Below, one piece after another: positions 1 through 5,079 of a stretch of 6,316 nt of DNA (its first letter is position 1; every line of letters starts with the position of its first letter). This DNA comes from Propionibacteriaceae bacterium. GTDB taxonomy: Bacteria; Actinomycetota; Actinomycetes; Propionibacteriales; Propionibacteriaceae. The notes beneath the pieces are model-generated. The model ran no database searches, had not been told where the DNA came from, and saw only the letters and a program-made list of their open reading frames with translations. The position numbers and the translations under genes are program-made. The stretch lies in assembly GCA_027353565.1 (NCBI GenBank), contig DAIEHO010000116.1, positions 1 to 6,316 of the forward strand. Direction: 5' to 3'.

Positions 1-258
1 GATCTCGCCGAGCACGAACTCCGCGTCGAACGGCGGCACGATGGAGGCCGGCTTCGCGACCGGCTCCGCCTGGGGAAGGTCCTCGAGGACGCGCCGCAGG
101 TACAGCGACATCGCCTGCGCCTGCTGCTTCTCGAGCTTGATGGTGATCCGGTCATCGCCGTGGCGGCACTGCAGGAGGAAGACACGCGCCCCGGGCTCAC
201 CCAGGGCTCCTACGGCGAACTCGTCGACATCGTCGTACTCGGCGTAGAGATCGCTCAT
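1..258 (-). CDS. DUF3090 family protein, N-terminal part (cut by window edge)
   Basis: An open frame of 86 codons starts at ATG 258 and runs off the left edge with no stop. It begins MSDLYAEYDDVDEF. It carries the pattern I associate with DUF3090: a GEPGARVFLLQ strand at residues 20-30, then DRITIKLEKQQ at 36-46, then a helix rich in Leu and Arg. Family members are about 180-200 residues as I remember, so roughly half is present. The biochemical role of the family is not known. In actinobacteria it is usually beside the MSMEG_4193-type phosphatase, as here, and often near mshC (mycothiol synthesis), which would lie beyond the left edge if that order holds. A GAGGAG ribosome binding site (265-270 on this strand) sits 6 nt before the ATG and overlaps the stop codon of the upstream phosphatase gene, suggesting coupled translation. 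The start is well supported. Confidence 0.88.
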   Translation of the reverse strand, partial: MSDLYAEYDDVDEFAVGALGEPGARVFLLQCRHGDDRITIKLEKQQAQAMSLYLRRVLEDLPQAEPVAKPASIVPPFDAEFVLGEI

Positions 259-268
259 CGTGGGCTCC

Positions 269-982
269 TCACGAAAGCTTGAGGTCGGACAGGGAAGAGC
301 TGGCGGAGTTCACCGTCAGCACGACCGGTGCCTGGCCAGTGACGAACGCGATCGCCGACACCGAACAAGGGCTGACGACGATGCGCTGGAAGAGGTCCAG
401 GTGCGTACCCAAAGCGTACGCGACCGCTGCCTTGATCGGGTCTGCGTGACTCACGCACACCACGGTCTTGCCCTCGTGGGCGGTTCGGATCCGGTCGATG
501 GCGCTGACGATCCGGTACTGCATCTCCGGGAAGCTCTCACCGCCCGGGAACCGGAACGTCGAGGGCGCGCGCTGGATCGTGGCCCACTCGGGCAGCGTGT
601 ACAGGGACGACAGCTCGCTGCCGGTCCAGTCGCCGAAGTCGCACTCCAACAGACCTGACTCGTGGATGGCCTCCAGGCCGAACGCCTCGGCGATCGCGGC
701 GGCGGTCTCGACGGTACGGTCGAGCGGCGAGCAGTAGAGCGCGGCGATGTCCACCCCCTGGAGGCGCTCGGCGACGACCTTCGCCTGGGCCCGGCCGGCA
801 TCGGCCAGGTGCAGGTCCGGAGCCCGCCCGGGGAGGACCTTGCCGGTCGTCGGCGTCTGCCCGTGCCGAACGAGCAGGATCGTCGTGACCGTCATCGGGG
901 CCTTGTCGACCTCCGTCGGCTCGGGCGCTGCCGAGTCGGTCGTCTCGGGTCTCGTCGGCGTCTCGGCGCGCTCGTCGCTCAC
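269..982 (-). CDS. histidine phosphatase family protein, MSMEG_4193-type probable phosphomutase
   Basis: A 237-residue protein of the histidine phosphatase (phosphoglycerate mutase-like) superfamily. Visible catalytic parts are VRHGQT with phospho-acceptor His40, SPLDRTVETA with Arg89, the acid Glu113 in ESGLLECDFGDWTG, a FRFPGGES segment near 143-150, and VVCVSHADPIKAA with the second His179. All key residues are intact, so it should be an active enzyme; the substrate is not known. The GTG start at 982 is chosen because AGGAG (987-991) lies 4 nt before it and because it follows the sigma gene stop by only 7 nt. It adds a Pro/Glu/Thr-rich stretch of 29 residues before MTVTTILLVRHG. The alternative ATG at 895 gives the usual family N-terminus (208 residues), but its nearest good ribosome site is 13 nt away. 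It is the middle gene of a sigma-phosphatase-DUF3090 operon, 10 nt before the next start. Confidence 0.9.
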   Translation of the reverse strand: MSDERAETPTRPETTDSAAPEPTEVDKAPMTVTTILLVRHGQTPTTGKVLPGRAPDLHLADAGRAQAKVVAERLQGVDIAALYCSPLDRTVETAAAIAEAFGLEAIHESGLLECDFGDWTGSELSSLYTLPEWATIQRAPSTFRFPGGESFPEMQYRIVSAIDRIRTAHEGKTVVCVSHADPIKAAVAYALGTHLDLFQRIVVSPCSVSAIAFVTGQAPVVLTVNSASSSLSDLKLS

Positions 983-984
983 AT

Positions 985-991
985 CTCTCCT
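985..991 (-). promoter_or_regulatory. Shine-Dalgarno deciding the GTG start of the phosphatase
   Basis: Read on the minus strand this is AGGAGAG followed by AT and GTG. The first two bases belong to the TAG stop of the sigma factor gene. A terminating ribosome is therefore placed directly at the next start, which favours GTG 982 over the later ATG 895. Confidence 0.65.
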
Positions 992-1757
992 ATACCCCGG
1001 TACGCAAGGCCCGCAGCCGCTCGGCGAGCTCTGGCGCGATGACGCTATCGGGATCGCGGAGGCGCCCCAGCCCGTCCCGTACACCGACCAGTCCCGCGAA
1101 CAGGGGCGGGCAGGTGGGGCAGTCACCGAGGTGGCGCTCCAGCGCGGTGCGCTCCGGCTGGGAGAGGTCGCCGTCGAGGTAGTCGCTGACCCTTTCGCGC
1201 GCCGCCCAGCATCGCATCGGGACACCCTTCAGATCGGCGTGACGCTCGGCGTGGGCGGCCAGCTCGTCGACGAGCATCATGCGACCGCGGCGGATGCGCT
1301 GCTTGGCCGCGGCGAGGCTGATCTCGTGGATCTCGGCGATGCCGGCCGCGGTCCAGTCCTCGACATCGTGAAGGATGACGGCCGAGCGGTACGTGACCGG
1401 CAGGTGCGCCAGCGCGTCGCGCAGCTCGTCGTCCCGCTCGGCACGCAGGACCACCTGCTCGCCGTCGACCGTGTACGCGCCGTCGCGCCAACGGAGGTCG
1501 ACGAGCTCGGCCACGTCCTCCGGCGATGCGGAGATCGCGCCGCCGGCCCGCACGAGGTCCACGTAGCGGTGGTGCAGGATGCGGTGCAGCCAGGTCTGAA
1601 CGGACGAGTCGCCGCGAAACGACTCCCCGTGCTCGAGCGCCTTGACCATGGTGTCCTGGACGAGGTCCTCGGCGAGGTCATGGTCGCGGGTCAGCGACAG
1701 CGCGTACCCGTAGAGCCGAGGCGTCGCCGCCATCAGGTCATCGGTGTCCAGCGCCAT
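990..1757 (-). CDS. ECF-type RNA polymerase sigma factor with fused zinc-finger anti-sigma-like domain
   Basis: A 255-residue protein. Residues about 10-70 are sigma region 2 (LAEDLVQDTMVKAL at 28-41, FRGDSSVQTWLHRI at 47-60). Residues about 109-168 are region 4, with a helix-turn-helix around 135-158 (AAGIAEIHEISLAAAKQRIRR). A third part, 181-255, resembles a zf-HC2 anti-sigma domain: Cys183, SDYLDGDLS, then the zinc motif HLGDCPTC with His209, Cys213 and Cys216. ZAS anti-sigma factors such as RsrA use this motif to bind zinc and sense thiol oxidation. Here it is on the same chain as the sigma factor with no stop between them. The sigma part should direct RNA polymerase to a small regulon, and the tail may switch it in cis; both are inferences. 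The ATG at 1757 follows a TACGGT -10 box by 6 nt, so the mRNA is probably leaderless. It heads an operon with the phosphatase and DUF3090. An internal ATG at 1217 could also start the tail on its own. Confidence 0.9.
   Translation of the reverse strand: MALDTDDLMAATPRLYGYALSLTRDHDLAEDLVQDTMVKALEHGESFRGDSSVQTWLHRILHHRYVDLVRAGGAISASPEDVAELVDLRWRDGAYTVDGEQVVLRAERDDELRDALAHLPVTYRSAVILHDVEDWTAAGIAEIHEISLAAAKQRIRRGRMMLVDELAAHAERHADLKGVPMRCWAARERVSDYLDGDLSQPERTALERHLGDCPTCPPLFAGLVGVRDGLGRLRDPDSVIAPELAERLRALRTGV
1225..1230 (-). promoter_or_regulatory. possible internal Shine-Dalgarno within the sigma factor gene
   Basis: On the minus strand GAAGGG lies 7 nt before the in-frame ATG of Met181 (1215-1217). 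This Met is exactly where the zinc-finger part begins. It could allow separate production of a 75-residue anti-sigma-like protein. It may also be chance, since purine runs are common in coding DNA. Confidence 0.3.
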
Positions 1758-1763
1758 GCTCCC

Positions 1764-1769
1764 ACCGTA
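1764..1769 (-). promoter_or_regulatory. predicted -10 box of the sigma factor operon (leaderless)
   Basis: TACGGT on the minus strand, followed by 6 nt and then the ATG at 1757. This spacing places the transcript start at the A of ATG. A weak -35 candidate, CTGTCC, lies 17 nt upstream (1787-1792). A GGGAG immediately before the ATG is only 1 nt away, too close to act as a normal ribosome site. Confidence 0.45.
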
Positions 1770-1824
1770 GGTCACCGCCCGGGGGCGGACAGGCCGCTCG
1801 TCGTGATTGGGCGGTACGGCCCCC

Positions 1825-1855
1825 CCACCGCACACGCGGGCCGCGTGTGCGGTGG
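1825..1855. terminator. strong hairpin, probable terminator after the DUF2892 gene
   Basis: A perfect 14-bp inverted repeat (1825-1838 with 1842-1855) separated by a 3-nt loop. It begins 12 nt after the stop codon of the small membrane protein gene on the minus strand. No T-tract follows; on the minus strand the stem runs into a row of G. Hairpins lacking a U-tract are common at gene ends in high-GC actinobacteria, so I call it a terminator by position and stem strength. It separates the tetR unit from the sigma operon that reads in the same direction. Confidence 0.65.
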
Positions 1856-1867
1856 CGTGAGCCCCGG

Positions 1868-2071
1868 CTACTTCTTCGCGGTGCTGAACTTGAACGGCAT
1901 GTACAGGGGGCAGGTCTTCACGGCCGAGGTCGCCCACATGACGACGGCGAGGACGAGCAGCACGACCATCAGCCACAGCACGTGGCTGAACACGATCGCG
2001 AGGATGACAAGCACTGGTGCGATGACGAAGGACCGGATCTTGCGGTCCATGGAGCCCATGTTCGGAATCAT
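1868..2071 (-). CDS. small YgaP-like membrane protein (DUF2892)
   Basis: A 67-residue protein beginning MIPNMGSMDRKIRSF. It fits the DUF2892/YgaP transmembrane pattern: N-terminal N.G..DR.IR, two hydrophobic helices (about 14-31 and 32-50) joined by a short turn near His30-Trp33, and CPLY at 54-57 before a short basic tail. YgaP of E. coli pairs this membrane hairpin with a rhodanese domain; here the hairpin stands alone, which is common. Function is unknown; a role in membrane sulfur or stress handling would be a guess. The ATG at 2071 is supported by GAAGGGG (2078-2084) 6 nt upstream. It lies 67 nt after the tetR stop with no convincing promoter between, so the two are probably co-transcribed and the gene may be controlled by that regulator. 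A strong hairpin follows the stop. Confidence 0.85.
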   Translation of the reverse strand: MIPNMGSMDRKIRSFVIAPVLVILAIVFSHVLWLMVVLLVLAVVMWATSAVKTCPLYMPFKFSTAKK

Positions 2072-2138
2072 GTGAATCCCCTTCAGGTAAGAGTCGCCAC
2101 ATAGACGGGCGGACCGCCCCGAGGGATACATACGGGTT

Positions 2139-2738
2139 TCAGGCCGTGATGCTCCAGCCGCGCCTGATGGACTCGAGCTGCGCCTCGTACATGAGGTCGA
2201 GCTGGTCCTGGGGTGTGGGAGCGAAGAAGCCGGACAGCTCGAGCGCGACGAAGCCGTGGACGGAGGCCCAGATGATCCCCAGCAGCATGTTGGGGTCCAG
2301 CTGGGGGAAGACTCGCGCCTCGATGAGCCGGAGGATGATCACGCGGAGCGGGTCGGCGGCCTCCGAGTCCGGGATCGCCGCGTCGAAGTGGTGCATACCT
2401 GGGGCCGCCGGGGCCATCAGCACCAGGTACAGGGCCGGGTGGGCCAGGGCCCAGCCGCGGTAGGCGCGGCCGAGACTGAGCAGGTCCGCGAACGGGTCAT
2501 CCGTCTCGGGAACGGCCCGCTGGGCGGCGACGAAGCTGACCGCTGCCGTGCGGCCCACCTCGCGGATCAGGCCTGCACGGTCGTCGAACATCGAGTAGAT
2601 CGCCGTCGTCGACGTGTCCTCCGCTGCGGCGAGCTGTCGCAGAGCCAGGCCGCTCGGTCCGTTCTCGGCCATCATCAACGCAGCGCGGGACACGAGCCTC
2701 CGGCGGAGGTCGTCGTCGTACACCTTGGGGCGGGGCAT
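2139..2738 (-). CDS. TetR/AcrR family transcriptional regulator, WHG-type C-terminal domain
   Basis: A 199-residue repressor-type protein of typical length. The DNA-binding part is residues about 10-57, with the helix-turn-helix around LALRQLAAAEDTSTTAIYSMF (31-51); TTAIYSMFDDRAGLIREV is the usual end of the TetR N-terminal domain. The C-terminal ligand and dimer domain carries RGWALAHPALYLVLMAP (94-110) and W157-A-S-V-H-G, the hallmark of the WHG group (TetR_C_33). The ligand cannot be told from sequence. It is divergent from pyrE and probably co-transcribed with the small membrane protein gene downstream. The ATG at 2738 follows a TAGGAT -10 box by exactly 6 nt, so its mRNA is likely leaderless; an AGGA is also present 8 nt upstream. 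A palindrome between its -35 and -10 suggests autoregulation. Confidence 0.93.
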   Translation of the reverse strand: MPRPKVYDDDLRRRLVSRAALMMAENGPSGLALRQLAAAEDTSTTAIYSMFDDRAGLIREVGRTAAVSFVAAQRAVPETDDPFADLLSLGRAYRGWALAHPALYLVLMAPAAPGMHHFDAAIPDSEAADPLRVIILRLIEARVFPQLDPNMLLGIIWASVHGFVALELSGFFAPTPQDQLDLMYEAQLESIRRGWSITA

Positions 2739-2744
2739 TTGACA

Positions 2745-2772
2745 ATCCTAGCGTAACGCTGTTTCATAACAA
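2745..2772 (-). promoter_or_regulatory. predicted tetR promoter (-35 TTGTTA, -10 TAGGAT)
   Basis: On the minus strand TTGTTA (2767-2772) and TAGGAT (2745-2750) are 16 nt apart, and 6 nt separate the -10 from the ATG. Each box matches four of six consensus bases. This is the best formed promoter in the window, and it lies in a locally AT-richer patch. Confidence 0.55.
2750..2760. promoter_or_regulatory. candidate operator of the TetR regulator
   Basis: AGCGTAACGCT is a perfect 5+1+5 palindrome lying in the spacer of the predicted tetR promoter and touching its -10 box. A repressor bound here would block RNA polymerase. A second small palindrome, AACAATGTT (2768-2776, arms of 4), overlaps the -35. 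TetR sites are usually longer than 11 bp, so the true operator may extend beyond this core. Confidence 0.4.
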
Positions 2773-2843
2773 TGTTCCGCTTTGGCGGTCATAGCTCCCG
2801 CTTGGGGGAAGCTACGACGACACACCGCCCACAACCCCGGCCA

Positions 2844-2875
2844 GGGGCCCGCTCGCTGAACAGCTGAGCGGCCCC
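2844..2875. repeat. inverted repeat abutting the pyrE -10 box
   Basis: GGGGC(C)CGCTC at 2844-2854 pairs with GAGCGGCCCC at 2866-2875, a 10-bp stem with one bulged C. The 11-nt loop itself contains GCTG/CAGC. It ends at the base before the predicted pyrE -10 box and covers the -35 region. It may be an operator or, if transcription starts further upstream, a leader hairpin. No T-tract follows. Confidence 0.5.
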
Positions 2876-2881
2876 TAGGCT
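2876..2881 (+). promoter_or_regulatory. predicted pyrE -10 box (leaderless)
   Basis: TAGGCT followed by 6 nt (GGGAGG) and the GTG start, so transcription would begin at the G of GTG. The GGGAGG looks like a ribosome site but touches the start codon with no spacing, which argues that it is not used as one. No clear -35 is visible because the inverted repeat fills that place. Confidence 0.45.
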
Positions 2882-2887
2882 GGGAGG

Positions 2888-3529
2888 GTGCATCCCTACC
2901 AACGTGACTTCATCGAGTTCGCCCTGGCTCACCAGGTGCTGCAGTTCGGCGAGTTCACGCTGAAGTCCGGCCGGACCTCCCCCTACTTCTTCAACGCCGG
3001 CAAGTTCAACACCGGCACAACGCTCGCGGGCCTGGGGCAGGCGTACGCCTCCACGATCGTCGCCTGGGACCTCGACTTCGACGTGCTGCTGGGGCCTGCG
3101 TACAAGGGGATCCCCCTCGCGGCCGCCACGTCCGTCCAGCTCGCCGAGCACTTCGACCGCGACGTCCCGTGGGCGTTCAACCGCAAGGAGGCGAAGGACC
3201 ACGGCGAGGGCGGCCTGTTCGTCGGCGCCGACGTGGCCGGCCGAGTCCTCGTCATCGACGACGTCATCACGGCCGGTACGGCGATCCGCGAGGTCATCGA
3301 CCTCGTCCGCGCGGCCGGTGCGGAGCTCGCCGGAGTCGTCGTCGCCATCGACCGCCAGGAGCGTGGATCGGGCAACGTGTCCGCCATCGGCCAGGTGCGC
3401 GCGGACCACGGCGTCGACGTACGGGCGATCGTGACCCTGGACGACGTCGTCGAGTACGTGAGCGCCGACCCGCGCTACGCCGCCCAACTGCCCGCCATGC
3501 AGTCCTACCGCGCGCAGTACGGGGCCTGA
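2888..3529 (+). CDS. pyrE: orotate phosphoribosyltransferase
   Basis: A 213-residue enzyme that joins orotate to PRPP, giving orotidine monophosphate in de novo pyrimidine synthesis (cytosol, dimer). It begins [13 protein letters not shown], closely matching E. coli PyrE in start, length and residue numbering. Active-site parts are TLKSGR with Lys26, SPYFFNAG with Phe34-Phe35, GPAYKGIP (69-76), the mobile loop [11 protein letters not shown] with Arg99, Lys100, Lys103 and His105, and the PRPP motif [13 protein letters not shown] (120-132). No key residue is missing. Actinobacterial PyrE is usually a shorter form of about 180 residues starting near VHGKVTLSSG, so this copy belongs to the proteobacterial/yeast type. 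Codons match the high-GC neighbours, so any transfer is old. The GTG start at 2888 is fixed by the match to E. coli PyrE and the -10 box before it. It is probably a single-gene unit. Confidence 0.96.
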   Translation: MHPYQRDFIEFALAHQVLQFGEFTLKSGRTSPYFFNAGKFNTGTTLAGLGQAYASTIVAWDLDFDVLLGPAYKGIPLAAATSVQLAEHFDRDVPWAFNRKEAKDHGEGGLFVGADVAGRVLVIDDVITAGTAIREVIDLVRAAGAELAGVVVAIDRQERGSGNVSAIGQVRADHGVDVRAIVTLDDVVEYVSADPRYAAQLPAMQSYRAQYGA

Positions 3530-3687
3530 ACCGACCCGGCGTGGCGCCGGGCAGCTCCGCCGAGAGCTCCTCACGGATCGGCCCGATCCCGGAGAGCACC
3601 TTGCCGGTCCGGGAGAGCATCCCCGTACCGCTCGGCCAGGGCTTCGGCGCCCAGGTGAGACGAGGGTCCACGCTTGGTGGCCGGAGT
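3530..3687. other. intergenic gap between pyrE and the AAA+ gene
   Basis: About 160 nt with no gene I can support. It holds a GC-rich hairpin just after pyrE and a second small one (AGCTC 3553-3557 with GAGCT 3564-3568). An imperfect direct repeat, CCGGAGAGCA then CGGGAGAGCA, lies about 20 nt apart near 3590-3620. Several frames stay open with G/C third positions, but they conflict with each other and have no ribosome site. Confidence 0.4.
3535..3551 (+). terminator. weak hairpin after pyrE, possible terminator
   Basis: CCCGGC and GCCGGG form a 6-bp all-GC stem with a 5-nt loop, starting 5 nt after the pyrE stop codon. There is no T-tract. Placement is right for a terminator, but the stem is short and such hairpins are frequent in DNA this GC-rich. 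Confidence 0.35.
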
Positions 3688-3693
3688 TAGCGT
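3688..3693 (+). promoter_or_regulatory. predicted -10 box of the AAA+/vWA operon (leaderless)
   Basis: TAGCGT lies exactly 6 nt before the GTG start at 3700. No ribosome binding site is visible between them (GACTGC). The -35 region (around 3665-3670, GGTCCA) is a poor match. Confidence 0.45.
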
Positions 3694-3699
3694 GACTGC

Positions 3700-5079
3700 G
3701 TGAGCCAGCCGAACATCCGTACAGTCTCCGAGCTCCGCGCCTCCGGGCACGAGCAGCAGTCGCTGCGTCAGGAGATCCAGCACAACCTCCTGTCAATGCT
3801 GGCGGAGGGCCGCGACCCGTGGCCAGGCATCCACGGCTTCGACCGTACGGTCATCCCCCAGCTCGAGCGGGCCCTCATCGCCGGCCACGACGTCGTGCTC
3901 CTCGGCGAGCGCGGGCAGGGCAAGACGCGGCTGCTCCGTACGCTCTCTGGGCTGCTCGACGAGTGGACGCCCGTCATCGCGGGCTCGGAGCTGGGCGAGC
4001 ACCCGTACGACCCGATCACGGCGGAGTCCCGCCGCCGCGCGGACGAGCTCGGCGACGCGCTCCCCGTCGCGTGGAAGCACCGCTCGGAGCGCTACTCGGA
4101 GAAGCTGGCCACCCCCGACACCTCCGTCGCCGACCTCATCGGCGACGTCGACCCGATGCGGGTGGCCGAAGGGCGCCGACTGGGAGACCCGGAGACCATC
4201 CACTTCGGTCTCATCCCCCGTAGCCACCGTGGGATCGTCGCGATCAACGAGCTCCCCGACCTCGCCGAGCGGATCCAGGTCGCGATGCTCAACGTGATGG
4301 AGGAGCGCGACATCCAGATCCGCGGGTACGTGCTGCGGCTACCCCTCGACGTGCTGGTCGTGGCCTCGGCGAACCCCGAGGACTACACCAACCGCGGGCG
4401 CATCATCACCCCGCTGAAGGACCGTTTCGGCGCCGAGATCCGGACGCACTACCCGCTCGAGCTGACCGACGAGGTCGCGGTCATCCAGCAGGAGGCCAAC
4501 CTCGTCGCCGACCTCCCCCAGCCGCTGCTCGAGATCCTGGCCCGCTTCACGCGCCAGCTGCGCGAGTCGCCGGCCGTCAACCAGCGTTCGGGCGTCTCCG
4601 CGCGATTCGCGATAGCAGGTGCCGAGACGATCGCGGCTGCCGCGCGCCATCGCGCCACCCTCCGCGGCGAGGACGAGGCCGTCGCCCGTGTCGTCGACCT
4701 CGAGAGCGCTGTCGACGTCCTCGGCGGCAAGATCGAGTTCGAGTCCGGCGAGGAGGGCCGGGAGCGGGACATCCTCGACCACCTCCTGCGCGTGGCCACC
4801 GCCGAGACCGTACGAGAGCTGTACCGGGGCATCGATCTCGGCCCGCTCGTCGAGGCGCTGGACGGCTCCGTGACCGTCACGACGGGTGAGCAGATCACCG
4901 CGGCCGAGTTCTTCGCCACGCTGCCCCACCTCAACGGGACCTACGACGCGCTGGCAGAGCGCTTCGGCGCGGCGTCCGTCGGAGAGCGGGCGAGCGCGAT
5001 CGAGCTCGCCCTGGAGGGCCTCTACCTCGCCCGCCGCATCTCCAAGGACTCCGGCGACGGGGAGACGCTCTATGGATAG
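3700..5079 (+). CDS. AAA+ ATPase, MoxR/magnesium-chelatase-like (Rv0958 type)
   Basis: A 459-residue AAA+ ATPase. Walker A is GERGQGKT (69-76). The Walker B-like strand is GIVAINELPDL (178-188), with Asn183 in place of the usual Asp before Glu184. Sensor 1 is VVASANPEDY with Asn225, followed by LKDRFG with the putative arginine finger Arg242. An all-alpha part follows, rich in Glu and Arg. The sequence matches what I remember of Mycobacterium Rv0958 almost throughout (SELRASGH, GRDPWPGI, EWTPVIAGSE, NRGRIITPLKDRFGAEIRTHYPLEL), a protein often annotated as magnesium chelatase. Chlorophyll synthesis is not expected here. With its von Willebrand partner it is more likely a MoxR-type chaperone that remodels or loads metal into a client; the client is unknown. 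GTG 3700 is supported by the family N-terminus and the -10 box. The stop overlaps the next start by 8 nt. Confidence 0.93.
   Translation: MSQPNIRTVSELRASGHEQQSLRQEIQHNLLSMLAEGRDPWPGIHGFDRTVIPQLERALIAGHDVVLLGERGQGKTRLLRTLSGLLDEWTPVIAGSELGEHPYDPITAESRRRADELGDALPVAWKHRSERYSEKLATPDTSVADLIGDVDPMRVAEGRRLGDPETIHFGLIPRSHRGIVAINELPDLAERIQVAMLNVMEERDIQIRGYVLRLPLDVLVVASANPEDYTNRGRIITPLKDRFGAEIRTHYPLELTDEVAVIQQEANLVADLPQPLLEILARFTRQLRESPAVNQRSGVSARFAIAGAETIAAAARHRATLRGEDEAVARVVDLESAVDVLGGKIEFESGEEGRERDILDHLLRVATAETVRELYRGIDLGPLVEALDGSVTVTTGEQITAAEFFATLPHLNGTYDALAERFGAASVGERASAIELALEGLYLARRISKDSGDGETLYG
5059..5064 (+). promoter_or_regulatory. Shine-Dalgarno of the vWA partner gene
   Basis: GGGGAG inside the last codons of the ATPase gene, 7 nt before the ATG at 5072. 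With the ATGGATAG start/stop overlap it supports coupled translation of the two proteins. Confidence 0.6.

Noticed and set aside
747..2075. 442-codon plus-strand open frame opposite the sigma operon
   Set aside because: The minus strand holds three consecutive features with clear motifs and coupled starts in this span. The plus frame has no recognisable domain and crosses a terminator hairpin.
2792..2814. Weak inverted repeat TAGCT...AGCTA between tetR and pyrE
   Set aside because: Only 5 bp of stem with a 13-nt centre that pairs poorly; expected by chance.
3530..3690. Open frames with G/C-rich third positions on both strands between pyrE and the ATPase gene
   Set aside because: The frames overlap on opposite strands, none has a ribosome site or a recognisable domain, and they run on into the antisense of pyrE. 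A decayed gene remnant cannot be excluded but is not supported.
2789..3796. Long minus-strand open frame across pyrE (335 codons)
   Set aside because: It is antisense to a confidently identified pyrE and its low-complexity composition is typical of shadow frames in high-GC DNA.
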